A DNA stretch of 64,000 bases, taken from NCBI GenBank assembly GCA_000230935.2, contig AGIQ01000012.1:1-64000 (forward strand), read 5' to 3'. Within the stretch, counting starts at the first letter, position 1. Each line of letters starts with the position of its first letter. The stretch comes from Mycolicibacterium rhodesiae JS60 (GTDB lineage: Bacteria > Actinomycetota > Actinomycetes > Mycobacteriales > Mycobacteriaceae). Below the pieces are notes generated by a model. It had not been told where the DNA came from, did no database searches, and saw nothing but the letters and a program-made list of their open reading frames with translations. This document shows positions 8,572-15,378 of the stretch, piece by piece. The position numbers were made by a program, and so were the translations under genes.

Positions 8572-10137
8572 GTGTTTGAATCCCTGTCCGACCGGTTGAC
8601 CGGTGCGCTGGCCGGCCTGCGTGGCAAGGGCCGGCTCACCGACGCCGATATCGATGCCACCACGCGTGAGATCCGGCTGGCCCTGCTCGAGGCCGACGTC
8701 TCGCTGCCCGTCGTGCGCACCTTCGTCAATCGCATCAAGGAGCGGGCGCGCGGCGCCGAGGTCTCCGGCGCGCTCAACCCTGCCCAGCAGGTCGTCAAGA
8801 TCGTCAACGAGGAGCTCATCGGCATCCTCGGCGGCGAGACCCGTCAGCTGGCGTTCGCCAAGAACCCACCGACGGTGATCATGCTGGCCGGCCTCCAGGG
8901 TGCCGGTAAGACGACGCTGGCCGGCAAGCTCGCCAAGTGGCTCAAGGGTCAGGGCCACACCCCGCTACTGGTGGCCTGCGACCTGCAGCGTCCCGGTGCG
9001 GTCAACCAGCTCAAGATCGTCGGCGAGCGGGCCGGCGTCAACGTCTTCGCCCCGCACCCGGGCACCGCACCCGATGCCGCGGACACGGTGGACGCCGGCC
9101 CCGGTGATCCCGTCGCCGTCGCGGCTGCCGGCCTGGCCGAGGCGCAGACCAAGCACTTCGACGTCGTCATCGTCGACACCGCCGGCCGCCTCGGCATCGA
9201 CGATGTGCTGATGGCCCAGGCCGCCGCGATCCGCGACGCGGTGCACCCCGACGAAACCCTGTTCGTCCTCGACGCGATGATCGGCCAGGACGCGGTGGCC
9301 ACCGCCGAAGCGTTCGGTTCCGGCGTCGGGTTCACCGGTGTCGTGCTGACCAAGCTCGACGGCGACGCCCGCGGTGGTGCGGCCTTGTCGGTCCGCGAGG
9401 TCACCGGCGTGCCCATCCTGTTCGCCTCGACCGGTGAGAAGCTCGAGGACTTCGACGTCTTCCACCCCGACCGGATGGCCAGCCGCATCCTCGGCATGGG
9501 CGACGTGCTGAGCCTGATCGAGCAGGCCGAGCAGGTCTTCGACCAGCAGAAGGCCGAGGAGGCCGCGGCCAAGATCGGCTCCGGCGAGCTGACGCTGGAG
9601 GACTTCCTCGAGCAGATGCTGGCCATTCGCAAGATGGGCCCGATCGGCAACCTGCTGGGCATGCTGCCCGGGGCGGGCCAGATGAAGGATGCGCTGGCCG
9701 CCGTCGACGACAAGCAGCTCGACCGGCTGCAGGCGATCATCCGCGGCATGACGCCGCAGGAGCGGGCCGACCCGAAGATCATCAACGCCTCGCGCCGGCT
9801 GCGCATCGCCAACGGCTCCGGCGTCACAGTGTCGGAGGTCAACCAGCTCGTCGACCGCTTCTTCGAAGCCCGCAAGATGATGTCGCAGATGGCCGGTGCG
9901 ATGGGCATGCCGTTCGGGCGTCGCTCGGCGAAGAAGAGTGTCAAGGGCAAGAACAAGCAGGCCGGCAAGAAGAAGGGCGGCCGGGGTCCGACGCCGCCGA
10001 AGCGCAATCCGCTGCTGGCCGGCGGCATGCCCGGTGGCTTCCCCGACCTGTCCGGTATGCCCGAAGGTCTCAACGAGCTGCCGCCCGGCCTCGCCGACTT
10101 CGACCTGTCCAAGCTGAAGTTCCCGGGCAAGAACTAG
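8572..10137 (+). CDS. ffh: Signal recognition particle protein Ffh
   Basis: 521 residues. N domain, then the GTPase domain with P-loop GLQGAGKTTLAGKLAK (about 107), DTAGRLGIDD (about 202) and TKLDGDARGGAAL; the Met-rich M domain for signal sequence and SRP RNA binding follows (about 310-450). The tail is basic and Gly-rich (KKSVKGKNKQAGKKKGG), longer than in E. coli, as usual for mycobacteria. It binds nascent signal peptides and hands ribosomes to FtsY. The amidohydrolase gene starts one base after the stop. Confidence 0.97.
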   Translation: MFESLSDRLTGALAGLRGKGRLTDADIDATTREIRLALLEADVSLPVVRTFVNRIKERARGAEVSGALNPAQQVVKIVNEELIGILGGETRQLAFAKNPPTVIMLAGLQGAGKTTLAGKLAKWLKGQGHTPLLVACDLQRPGAVNQLKIVGERAGVNVFAPHPGTAPDAADTVDAGPGDPVAVAAAGLAEAQTKHFDVVIVDTAGRLGIDDVLMAQAAAIRDAVHPDETLFVLDAMIGQDAVATAEAFGSGVGFTGVVLTKLDGDARGGAALSVREVTGVPILFASTGEKLEDFDVFHPDRMASRILGMGDVLSLIEQAEQVFDQQKAEEAAAKIGSGELTLEDFLEQMLAIRKMGPIGNLLGMLPGAGQMKDALAAVDDKQLDRLQAIIRGMTPQERADPKIINASRRLRIANGSGVTVSEVNQLVDRFFEARKMMSQMAGAMGMPFGRRSAKKSVKGKNKQAGKKKGGRGPTPPKRNPLLAGGMPGGFPDLSGMPEGLNELPPGLADFDLSKLKFPGKN

Positions 10138-10138
10138 C

Positions 10139-11206
10139 GTGCGACTGCACGTTCGGGGCCGCGGCCTGCCCGACGGCGAGGTCGTCGAATGGTGGATCGT
10201 CGACGGCGTGCTGCGCGCCGAGCCGGTCGCCGATGCCGAGACCGTCTTCGACGGTGGCTGGATCCTGCCCGGACTGGTCGACGCGCACTGCCATGTCGGG
10301 CTGGGGGGACATGGCGAGATCCCGCTCGATGACGCGATCGCCCAGGCCGAGGTGGAGCGGGGGGTCGGCGCCCTGTTGCTGCGCGACTGCGGCTCGCCGA
10401 CCGACACCCGTAGCCTCGACGATCACCACGATCTGCCCCAGATCATCAGGGCTGGAAAGCATTTGGCCCGTCCCAGGCGCTACTCCCACGGCTTCGCCAT
10501 CGAACTCGAGGACGAGTGGCAGCTGCCTGAGGCGCTGGCTGAGCAGGCCCGCCTCGGCGATGGCTGGGTCAAGCTGGTCGGCGACTGGATCGACCGGTCC
10601 GTCGGCGATCTGGCGCCGCTGTGGTCTGATGACGTCTTGCGCGCGGCGATCGCGGCCGTGCACGACGAGGGGGCTCGCGTCACCGCGCACGTGTTCAGTG
10701 AGGACGCGCTGCCAGGCCTCATCGGAGCGGGCATCGACTGCATCGAGCACGGCACCGGGCTGACCGACGACACCATCGCGATGATGGTCGAGCACGGCAC
10801 CGCCCTGGTACCCACCCTCATCAATATCGAGAATTTCCCTGGATTCGCCGACGCCGCAACCAAATACCCGACCTACGCGACCCACATGCGCGCCCTCTAC
10901 GACAGCTGCTATCCGCGGATGGCCGCCGCCCGCGAGGCCGGTGTGCCGATCTACGCCGGCAGCGATGCGGGCAGCACGATCGCCCACGGCCGTATCGCCG
11001 ACGAGGTCGACGCCCTCAAACGGATCGGGATGAGCCCGACCGAAGCACTCGGCGCAGCGTGCTGGGATGCGAGGCGGTGGCTGGGCCGGCCCATCATCGA
11101 CGATGGCGCCCCGGCGGATCTGGTGTGTTTCACCGAGGACCCGCGCGGTGGCGCCGGCGTGCTGTCGAACCCCGATGTGGTGGTCCTGCGCGGACGGGTC
11201 TACTGA
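10139..11206 (+). CDS. Metal-dependent amidohydrolase family protein
   Basis: 355 residues with the amidohydrolase TIM-barrel pattern: metal-binding VDAHCHVG (HxH near 50), a later HVFSEDALPG, IDCIEHGTGL, and the catalytic-Asp segment YAGSDAGSTIAHGRI. The C-terminus carries the DDGAPADLVCFTEDP segment typical of imidazolonepropionase/dipeptidase-like members. The substrate cannot be told from sequence. GTG start one base after ffh stop implies co-transcription; the same pair occurs in M. tuberculosis (Rv2916c/Rv2915c, from memory). Confidence 0.88.
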   Translation: MRLHVRGRGLPDGEVVEWWIVDGVLRAEPVADAETVFDGGWILPGLVDAHCHVGLGGHGEIPLDDAIAQAEVERGVGALLLRDCGSPTDTRSLDDHHDLPQIIRAGKHLARPRRYSHGFAIELEDEWQLPEALAEQARLGDGWVKLVGDWIDRSVGDLAPLWSDDVLRAAIAAVHDEGARVTAHVFSEDALPGLIGAGIDCIEHGTGLTDDTIAMMVEHGTALVPTLINIENFPGFADAATKYPTYATHMRALYDSCYPRMAAAREAGVPIYAGSDAGSTIAHGRIADEVDALKRIGMSPTEALGAACWDARRWLGRPIIDDGAPADLVCFTEDPRGGAGVLSNPDVVVLRGRVY

Positions 11207-11215
11207 CCTCTTCTC

Positions 11216-11275
11216 GTTGAAACCGCACTGGGAGCGAAGATTTCGCCAAAACATCGCTCTCAGTGCGGCCTCAAC
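11216..11275. terminator. Long hairpin between convergent genes, bidirectional terminator candidate
   Basis: Arms 11223-11237 (CCGCACTGGGAGCGA) and 11254-11268 (TCGCTCTCAGTGCGG) pair at 14 of 15 positions over a 16-nt loop. They extend through a 2-nt internal loop to GTTGA/TCAAC at 11216-11220 and 11271-11275. It lies exactly between the convergent amidohydrolase and carboxypeptidase genes. No U-tract follows on either strand, so it is not a classical intrinsic terminator. Confidence 0.6.
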
Positions 11276-11277
11276 GA

Positions 11278-12120
11278 TCACTGGCCGTAGTGGCTGAATC
11301 CCCAGTCGAGCAACTTGCCCGCTTGATCCCACAGGTCCTCGCTGCCATACATCTGCACCACGATCAGTCGTCGCCCGTTGCGCTGGGCCATGCCGACGTA
11401 GGTTTCCTGGGCCAGGTTGGTGTATCCGCTCTTGCCGCCGATGAAGCCGGGATAGCTGCGCAACAGGTGGTCCTGGTTCGTGATCTCCTTGAACCCGGAC
11501 CTACTCGGGAACAGTGCCGATGGCTGGTGCACGATCTGCGCGAACAGCGGGTAGCGCAATGCTTCCCGGTAGATCACCGCCAAATCGTGTGGCGTGGTGA
11601 CCGATTCCCAGCCGGGCCCGTCCAAACCCGAGGGCGATCCGGCCCTGGTACTGCGGGCGGTGAGCTGGTAGGCCTTGGTGTTCATTTTCTGAACAGCCAC
11701 CTGCGAACCGCCGAGCATGTCGGCCAGCAGATTGGCGGCGTCGTTACCCGACACCAGCAGCAGCCCATCGAGCAGTTGTCGGGCGGTGTAGACCTGGCCC
11801 GGAACCAAACCGACACAAGAGCATTCGACCTGGGTGTGCGCGTCGACCGCGCGAACCGCGGTACCCGGCGCCAACTGGTCGAGTACGACCATCGCCAGCA
11901 GTGCCTTGATGGTGCTGGCCGGTGCATACGAGCTGTAGGGCTCGCGGCCGCCGAGGATCTGGCCGGTGTCGAGGTCGGCGACGAGCCACGCCTGCGCGGG
12001 GCCGTCAGGTGGGGCCGCCACCGCTCCGGCCGGCTGGGGCGCAGGTGCGGCGGTGGCGGGAACTACCAGCACAAGCGACATGGCAATGCTGAGCAGCGCG
12101 ACGAACGGGCGGGCCGGCAT
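11278..12120 (-). CDS. D-alanyl-D-alanine carboxypeptidase, DacB2-like, secreted (paralog 1)
   Basis: 280 residues. A signal peptide (about 1-25, ending PATAAPA) precedes a penicillin-binding transpeptidase-like domain with all three active-site motifs: SxxK as STIK (Ser69, Lys72), SxN as SGN (124-126), and KSG (230-232), where KTG is usual. It would trim the terminal D-Ala from peptidoglycan stem peptides outside the membrane. It closely resembles the carboxypeptidase at 14466-15338 in length and motif order. Its upstream region is cut by an IS element only 60 bp from the start codon, so its native promoter may be displaced. Confidence 0.9.
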   Translation of the reverse strand: MPARPFVALLSIAMSLVLVVPATAAPAPQPAGAVAAPPDGPAQAWLVADLDTGQILGGREPYSSYAPASTIKALLAMVVLDQLAPGTAVRAVDAHTQVECSCVGLVPGQVYTARQLLDGLLLVSGNDAANLLADMLGGSQVAVQKMNTKAYQLTARSTRAGSPSGLDGPGWESVTTPHDLAVIYREALRYPLFAQIVHQPSALFPSRSGFKEITNQDHLLRSYPGFIGGKSGYTNLAQETYVGMAQRNGRRLIVVQMYGSEDLWDQAGKLLDWGFSHYGQ

Positions 12121-12177
12121 GGGTGCCGAGGCTAATTAGCGTGCGCGTCGGCAACGACGCGGTCGAATCTCGAATGC

Positions 12178-12180
12178 ATA
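12178..12180. repeat. Target-site duplication ATA, left copy
   Basis: ATA directly abuts the left inverted repeat at 12181 and is matched by ATA at 13736-13738 directly after the right inverted repeat. A 3-bp duplication is usual for the IS3 family. Three bases alone can match by chance; the placement exactly outside both repeats is the evidence. Confidence 0.65.
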
Positions 12181-12209
12181 GCGATTTCGGCGTGTAAACG
12201 TTCGCTCAC
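12181..12209 (+). repeat. IS terminal inverted repeat, left
   Basis: Begins GCGATTTCGGCG; 23 of 29 positions match the complement of 13707-13735. It does not have the TG terminal dinucleotide common in IS3 elements, so the true end might differ by a base or two. Confidence 0.8.
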
Positions 12210-12262
12210 CCTCTTTGCCAGGCTGGTTGTGAGTCAATTAGCAGCCAGTTTTGGGAGGGTGT

Positions 12263-12697
12263 GTGTCGATCACTGCGGGGTTCAGTCCGGCCGAGATTCG
12301 TGAGCTTGTCGTTGAGTATCAGTTGGTGCCGCACGGGCAGAAGGGGCCGTGGCTTGCTGCGCAGGGGATCTCGAACCGGCAGTTCAGACGGTGGCAAGCC
12401 GCGGTGTTCGACGGTGATCTCGACCTGGGCCTGATTCCGCGAGAGGGTGTCGGTATGACAGTTCCCCCGGCCAAACGCAGAGCGATGGCCAAAGCCGAGG
12501 AGGCCCAGCAGCGGCGCGATGAGGCCGAACTGGCTCGGCTACGAGCGCGGGTGCGCCAGCTGGAGGCCACGAATGAGGCGTTGGGAAAAGCTATCGGGCT
12601 CTTGCACGAGCTGAACGTGCCCGGGCCCGACACCGCCCCGACGATCACCGATCTCGACGATTCCTCGACCGCGAAAACGGACTCGTCACCGAGCTGA
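12263..12697 (+). CDS. IS3-type transposase OrfA
   Basis: 144 residues from GTG 12263, chosen because GGGAGGG sits just upstream; a TTG at 12251 is an in-frame alternative. The N-terminal half (FSPAEIRELVVEYQ ... ISNRQFRRWQ) looks like the helix-turn-helix that binds the IS ends. Residues about 75-115 form a heptad-rich helix (LARLRARVRQLEATNEALG) like the OrfA leucine zipper. The canonical slippery heptamer GGGAAAA at 12583-12589, in the correct phase, could shift ribosomes to the OrfB frame to give the active OrfAB transposase. Confidence 0.8.
   Translation: MSITAGFSPAEIRELVVEYQLVPHGQKGPWLAAQGISNRQFRRWQAAVFDGDLDLGLIPREGVGMTVPPAKRRAMAKAEEAQQRRDEAELARLRARVRQLEATNEALGKAIGLLHELNVPGPDTAPTITDLDDSSTAKTDSSPS
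12583..12589 (+). promoter_or_regulatory. Candidate -1 ribosomal slippage heptamer GGGAAAA
   Basis: In the OrfA frame it reads G-GGA-AAA, the X-XXY-YYZ pattern, at the end of the zipper where IS3 elements place their slip site. The -1 frame is open from 12577 to the OrfB stop at 13698, so a slip here gives one continuous product. Confidence 0.55.
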
Positions 12698-12726
12698 CCG
12701 CCGCGATCGGATCGCAGCGCCGCGCG

Positions 12727-13698
12727 TTGGCAATGATCGCGTTGTCACGCTCGAGCTGGCACTACCGGTGGCATCCGCGGACGCGGGTGGCTGATCCGTT
12801 GCCGCAAAAGGATCGGGCCTACCCCTCGCGCATCCACGCTGCTGAGCGGGCGGTCATCCAAGCCAAGATCATCGCCGGCTGGCGGGCCGGGGGATCGGTC
12901 GACCAGTCGTTCGCCACGGCCTGGGATGACGGTGTGCTGCTGGCCTCGCGCCGGTCGTGGTGGCGCATCGCTGCGGCGATCGAGGATCAAAGTGTCCGTC
13001 CAATCGCTCCGACGCGTGCCAAGAACAAGGCGCCCCGTGCGGCACCGGTGCTCAAAGCAACCGCACCACAACAGATCTGGAGTTGGGACATCACCGACCT
13101 ACGTACCCCGTGGCGAGGTGTGGCCTACAAGGCCTACTCGATCATCGACATCTACTCCCGCAAGATCGTGGGTTGGCGCGTCGAGGAACGCGAATGCGAC
13201 GAGCTGGGCGTCGACATGTTCACCACGGCGATCGCCACTTACGGCCCACCGGCGGTGGTGCACGCCGATTCCGGGCCGGCGATGCGCTCCACCGACCTCA
13301 AGGACCTGCTCGCCGACCTCGGGATCGGTCAGACCCACAACCGGCCCCACGTCAGCAATGACAACCCGTTCTCCGAATCAGAGTTCCGCACCATGAAATA
13401 CCGGCCCAACTACCCTGGCGTCTTCGACGACCTGCAGGCAGCACGGAACTGGGTCAGCACCTACGTCTCCTGGTACAACACCCACCACCGCCACAGCGGC
13501 ATCGCCTTATTCACCCCCGACGAGGTCCACAACGGAACATGGACACAGCAGTGGCACCACCGCGACCAGGTTCTACAGGCCTACTACGACACCCACCCCG
13601 AACGATTCCGCACACGCCCACACACCAAAAAACCCAGCCCCGTAGTCGGCATCAACCTCCCCACCGAAAACGACACCGACCGACTCCACGCAGCTTGA
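12727..13698 (+). CDS. IS3-type transposase OrfB (DDE integrase core)
   Basis: 323 residues from the first start codon in frame (TTG 12727), but the same frame carries plausible OrfB sequence upstream from about 12661 (FLDRENGLVTEL), implying expression as an OrfAB fusion. The rve-type core shows WSWDITDLRTPWRG (first Asp), VVHADSGPAM (second Asp) and NPFSESEFRTMKY (catalytic Glu), followed by the family C-terminal WYNTHHRHSGIALFTPDEVH. It catalyses cut-and-join at the IS ends. All catalytic residues are intact, so the element may still be active. Confidence 0.88.
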   Translation: MAMIALSRSSWHYRWHPRTRVADPLPQKDRAYPSRIHAAERAVIQAKIIAGWRAGGSVDQSFATAWDDGVLLASRRSWWRIAAAIEDQSVRPIAPTRAKNKAPRAAPVLKATAPQQIWSWDITDLRTPWRGVAYKAYSIIDIYSRKIVGWRVEERECDELGVDMFTTAIATYGPPAVVHADSGPAMRSTDLKDLLADLGIGQTHNRPHVSNDNPFSESEFRTMKYRPNYPGVFDDLQAARNWVSTYVSWYNTHHRHSGIALFTPDEVHNGTWTQQWHHRDQVLQAYYDTHPERFRTRPHTKKPSPVVGINLPTENDTDRLHAA

Positions 13699-13706
13699 CA
13701 ACGCCC

Positions 13707-13735
13707 GTCAGCGGCGGTTTTCGCGCCGAAATCGC
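13707..13735 (-). repeat. IS terminal inverted repeat, right
   Basis: Ends CGCCGAAATCGC on the + strand, the exact complement of the outer 12 bases of the left repeat; 23 of 29 matches overall. It begins 8 bp after the OrfB stop codon and is directly followed by ATA (13736-13738), the second copy of the target duplication. Confidence 0.8.
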
Positions 13736-13738
13736 ATA
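13736..13738. repeat. Target-site duplication ATA, right copy
   Basis: ATA directly outside the right inverted repeat, matching 12178-12180 outside the left one. Confidence 0.65.
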
Positions 13739-13820
13739 GTCGGGGTGGTGTTACCTAGGTCACAGTAAGATTTTCCGAGTAAGCGTCGGGGATGTTGGCA
13801 CTGATCAGTGGGGAGAGACT

Positions 13821-14456
13821 GTGAAGATCACGAAAATGGCCGGAGTGGCCGTCACTGTCGCCGCGTTGGGCCTCGCCGGCGTCAGCGCCGCACCGGCTTG
13901 GGCGACCGACAGCGTGAGGGTGTTCGGCGAGCAGGAAACATTGAACGGGCCCAATGGCCTGCCCTACATCGCCTACGCCGTGGGCAAGCTCATGCCTAGT
14001 TCGGACCCGGTGCCACACAACGGCACGTTGTACGCGGCCAAGCTGACAGTGGACGGGTTGGGTGGCAGTTACCCGCCATTCATCGAGCGCTTCGGTGCCC
14101 GGGCCGAGTCCGGCGACTTCTACCCCTCCATCTGGGGGGCGTCGAACATCGGAAAGCTCTACTTCGACGTCGTTGGCCCCATCCCGAACAGCGTCGTCTT
14201 CAACGACGGCACCCGCGACCTGTTGGCCTGGGTACCGGGCGAGCCCGGCAGCACCGCGGCGCCTGTCGTCGTGCCGCCGGATGCCGAGGAGAATTTCCAG
14301 GTCGTGCCGGACCAGGCCGCCGCCGGTGCCCCGACGCCTTCGGGAGACAACTCGTCCATCGTGGCCACCCCGAACGACCTGGCCACCTCGCCCTATCAAA
14401 TCACTGAAGGTGAAGCGGCTCAGCCGGGGTTCAATTCGGGCGGAGGACACCGCTAG
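13821..14456 (+). CDS. Secreted MPT63-like protein (DUF1942 family)
   Basis: 211 residues with a signal peptide (about 1-29, cleavage near APAWA). The mature part resembles mycobacterial MPT63/MPB63: YAAKLTVDGLGGSYPPFI, SGDFYPSIWGA, and KLYFDVVGPIPNSVVFNDG followed by RDLLAWVPG, which parallels KIYFDVTGPSP...DLLIWEP of MPT63. These are small immunoglobulin-like beta-sandwich proteins of unknown function, abundant in culture fluid. The ~60-residue Pro/Asn/Ala-rich tail goes beyond the MPT63 fold and is likely disordered. The IS ends 85 bp upstream. It is flanked by two related carboxypeptidases. Confidence 0.8.
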   Translation: MKITKMAGVAVTVAALGLAGVSAAPAWATDSVRVFGEQETLNGPNGLPYIAYAVGKLMPSSDPVPHNGTLYAAKLTVDGLGGSYPPFIERFGARAESGDFYPSIWGASNIGKLYFDVVGPIPNSVVFNDGTRDLLAWVPGEPGSTAAPVVVPPDAEENFQVVPDQAAAGAPTPSGDNSSIVATPNDLATSPYQITEGEAAQPGFNSGGGHR

Positions 14457-14465
14457 CCAAGCGAC

Positions 14466-15338
14466 CTAGAGCGCGGCGACGCTCTCGGAGCGGTTCTGGG
14501 CGAACCCCCAGTCCAGCAGGGTGGCGGCTTGATCCCAGTAGGTGGGGCCGCCCTCGTGGATCAGCCCGTACATCATCGCGATCACCAGACGCCGGCCGTC
14601 GCGGTCGGCGGCGCCGACGAACGTCTTGCGGGCGGCATCGGTGAATCCGGTCTTGCCGCCGATCGCGCCGGGGTAGCGACCGAGGAGCTCGTTCTGGTTG
14701 ACCAGCGGCTTCTCGCCGGTCTCCGTCGGGAACATGGCCACCGGCTGGGCGGTGATCTGGGCGAACACCGGGTTGGCCATCGCCGCCCGGAAGATGGCCG
14801 CCAGATCGTGCGAAGTGGTCCATCCCGGCCCGCCCGGACCGTCCAGTCCTGACGGCGTGGTTGCGTGCGTGTTGGTCGCGCCGATGGCGACGGCCTTGGC
14901 GTTCATCTTGTCCACCGCGGCCTCGAAGCCGCCGATCATGTCGGCCAGGGCGTTGGCGGCATCGTTGCCCGACACGAGCAGCAGCCCGTCGAGCAGCTGG
15001 CGTGCGGTGTAGGTGCGGCCGGGACGCACGCCCGCGCAGTTGCATTCCACGAGAGTTTCGGTGTTGTTGGCGACCATGGTGGCGTTCAGGTCGGGCAGCT
15101 CGTCGAGGACGGTCAGCGCGAGCAGCGTCTTGATCGTGCTGGCCGGCGGGTGCGGGGCGTACATATCGCGGCCCGCCAGCACCTGGCCGGTGTCCATGTC
15201 GGCGATGATCCAGGCGGTCGCAGGGCCGTCGGGAATGGGTACCGAACCCGCGGGCTGGTCGGTGTCGGCGCTGGCGATGCCTGCGGTCGAGGTCAGCAGG
15301 AGCAGTGTCGCGATCGCGCTCCCGAGAAGTCTGCGCAT
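14466..15338 (-). CDS. D-alanyl-D-alanine carboxypeptidase, DacB2-like, secreted (paralog 2)
   Basis: 290 residues, signal peptide about 1-24 (ending IASADT). The three penicillin-binding motifs are STIK (Ser67, Lys70), SGN (123-125) and KTG (229-231). Long stretches such as TARQLLDGLLLVSGNDAAN are shared with paralog 1 at 11278, which indicates duplication. It probably removes terminal D-Ala from periplasmic peptidoglycan peptides. It is convergent with the MPT63-like gene, nine bases apart. Confidence 0.92.
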   Translation of the reverse strand: MRRLLGSAIATLLLLTSTAGIASADTDQPAGSVPIPDGPATAWIIADMDTGQVLAGRDMYAPHPPASTIKTLLALTVLDELPDLNATMVANNTETLVECNCAGVRPGRTYTARQLLDGLLLVSGNDAANALADMIGGFEAAVDKMNAKAVAIGATNTHATTPSGLDGPGGPGWTTSHDLAAIFRAAMANPVFAQITAQPVAMFPTETGEKPLVNQNELLGRYPGAIGGKTGFTDAARKTFVGAADRDGRRLVIAMMYGLIHEGGPTYWDQAATLLDWGFAQNRSESVAAL

Positions 15339-15378
15339 GGGCTCTGAGCCTAACCCGAGGTGCTGGGGGTGCGCCGAC

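Larger units (their letters stand above)
12181..13735 (+). mobile_element. IS3-family insertion sequence, apparently complete (1,555 bp)
   Basis: The ends are inverted repeats: 12181-12209 and 13707-13735 match at 23 of 29 positions, with the outer 12 (GCGATTTCGGCG) identical. Two overlapping frames encode an HTH/leucine-zipper OrfA and a DDE OrfB, the IS3 organisation, and the length fits the family. A 3-bp ATA duplication flanks it. It occupies the intergenic space between the divergent carboxypeptidase (11278-12120) and the MPT63-like gene (13821-14456), disrupting neither frame but separating each from its former upstream DNA. The exact IS name is not recognised. Confidence 0.88.

Noticed and set aside
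8965..10407. A 480-codon antisense frame over ffh and the amidohydrolase
   Set aside because: No homology, no ribosome site, and biased composition typical of antisense frames in high-GC genes.
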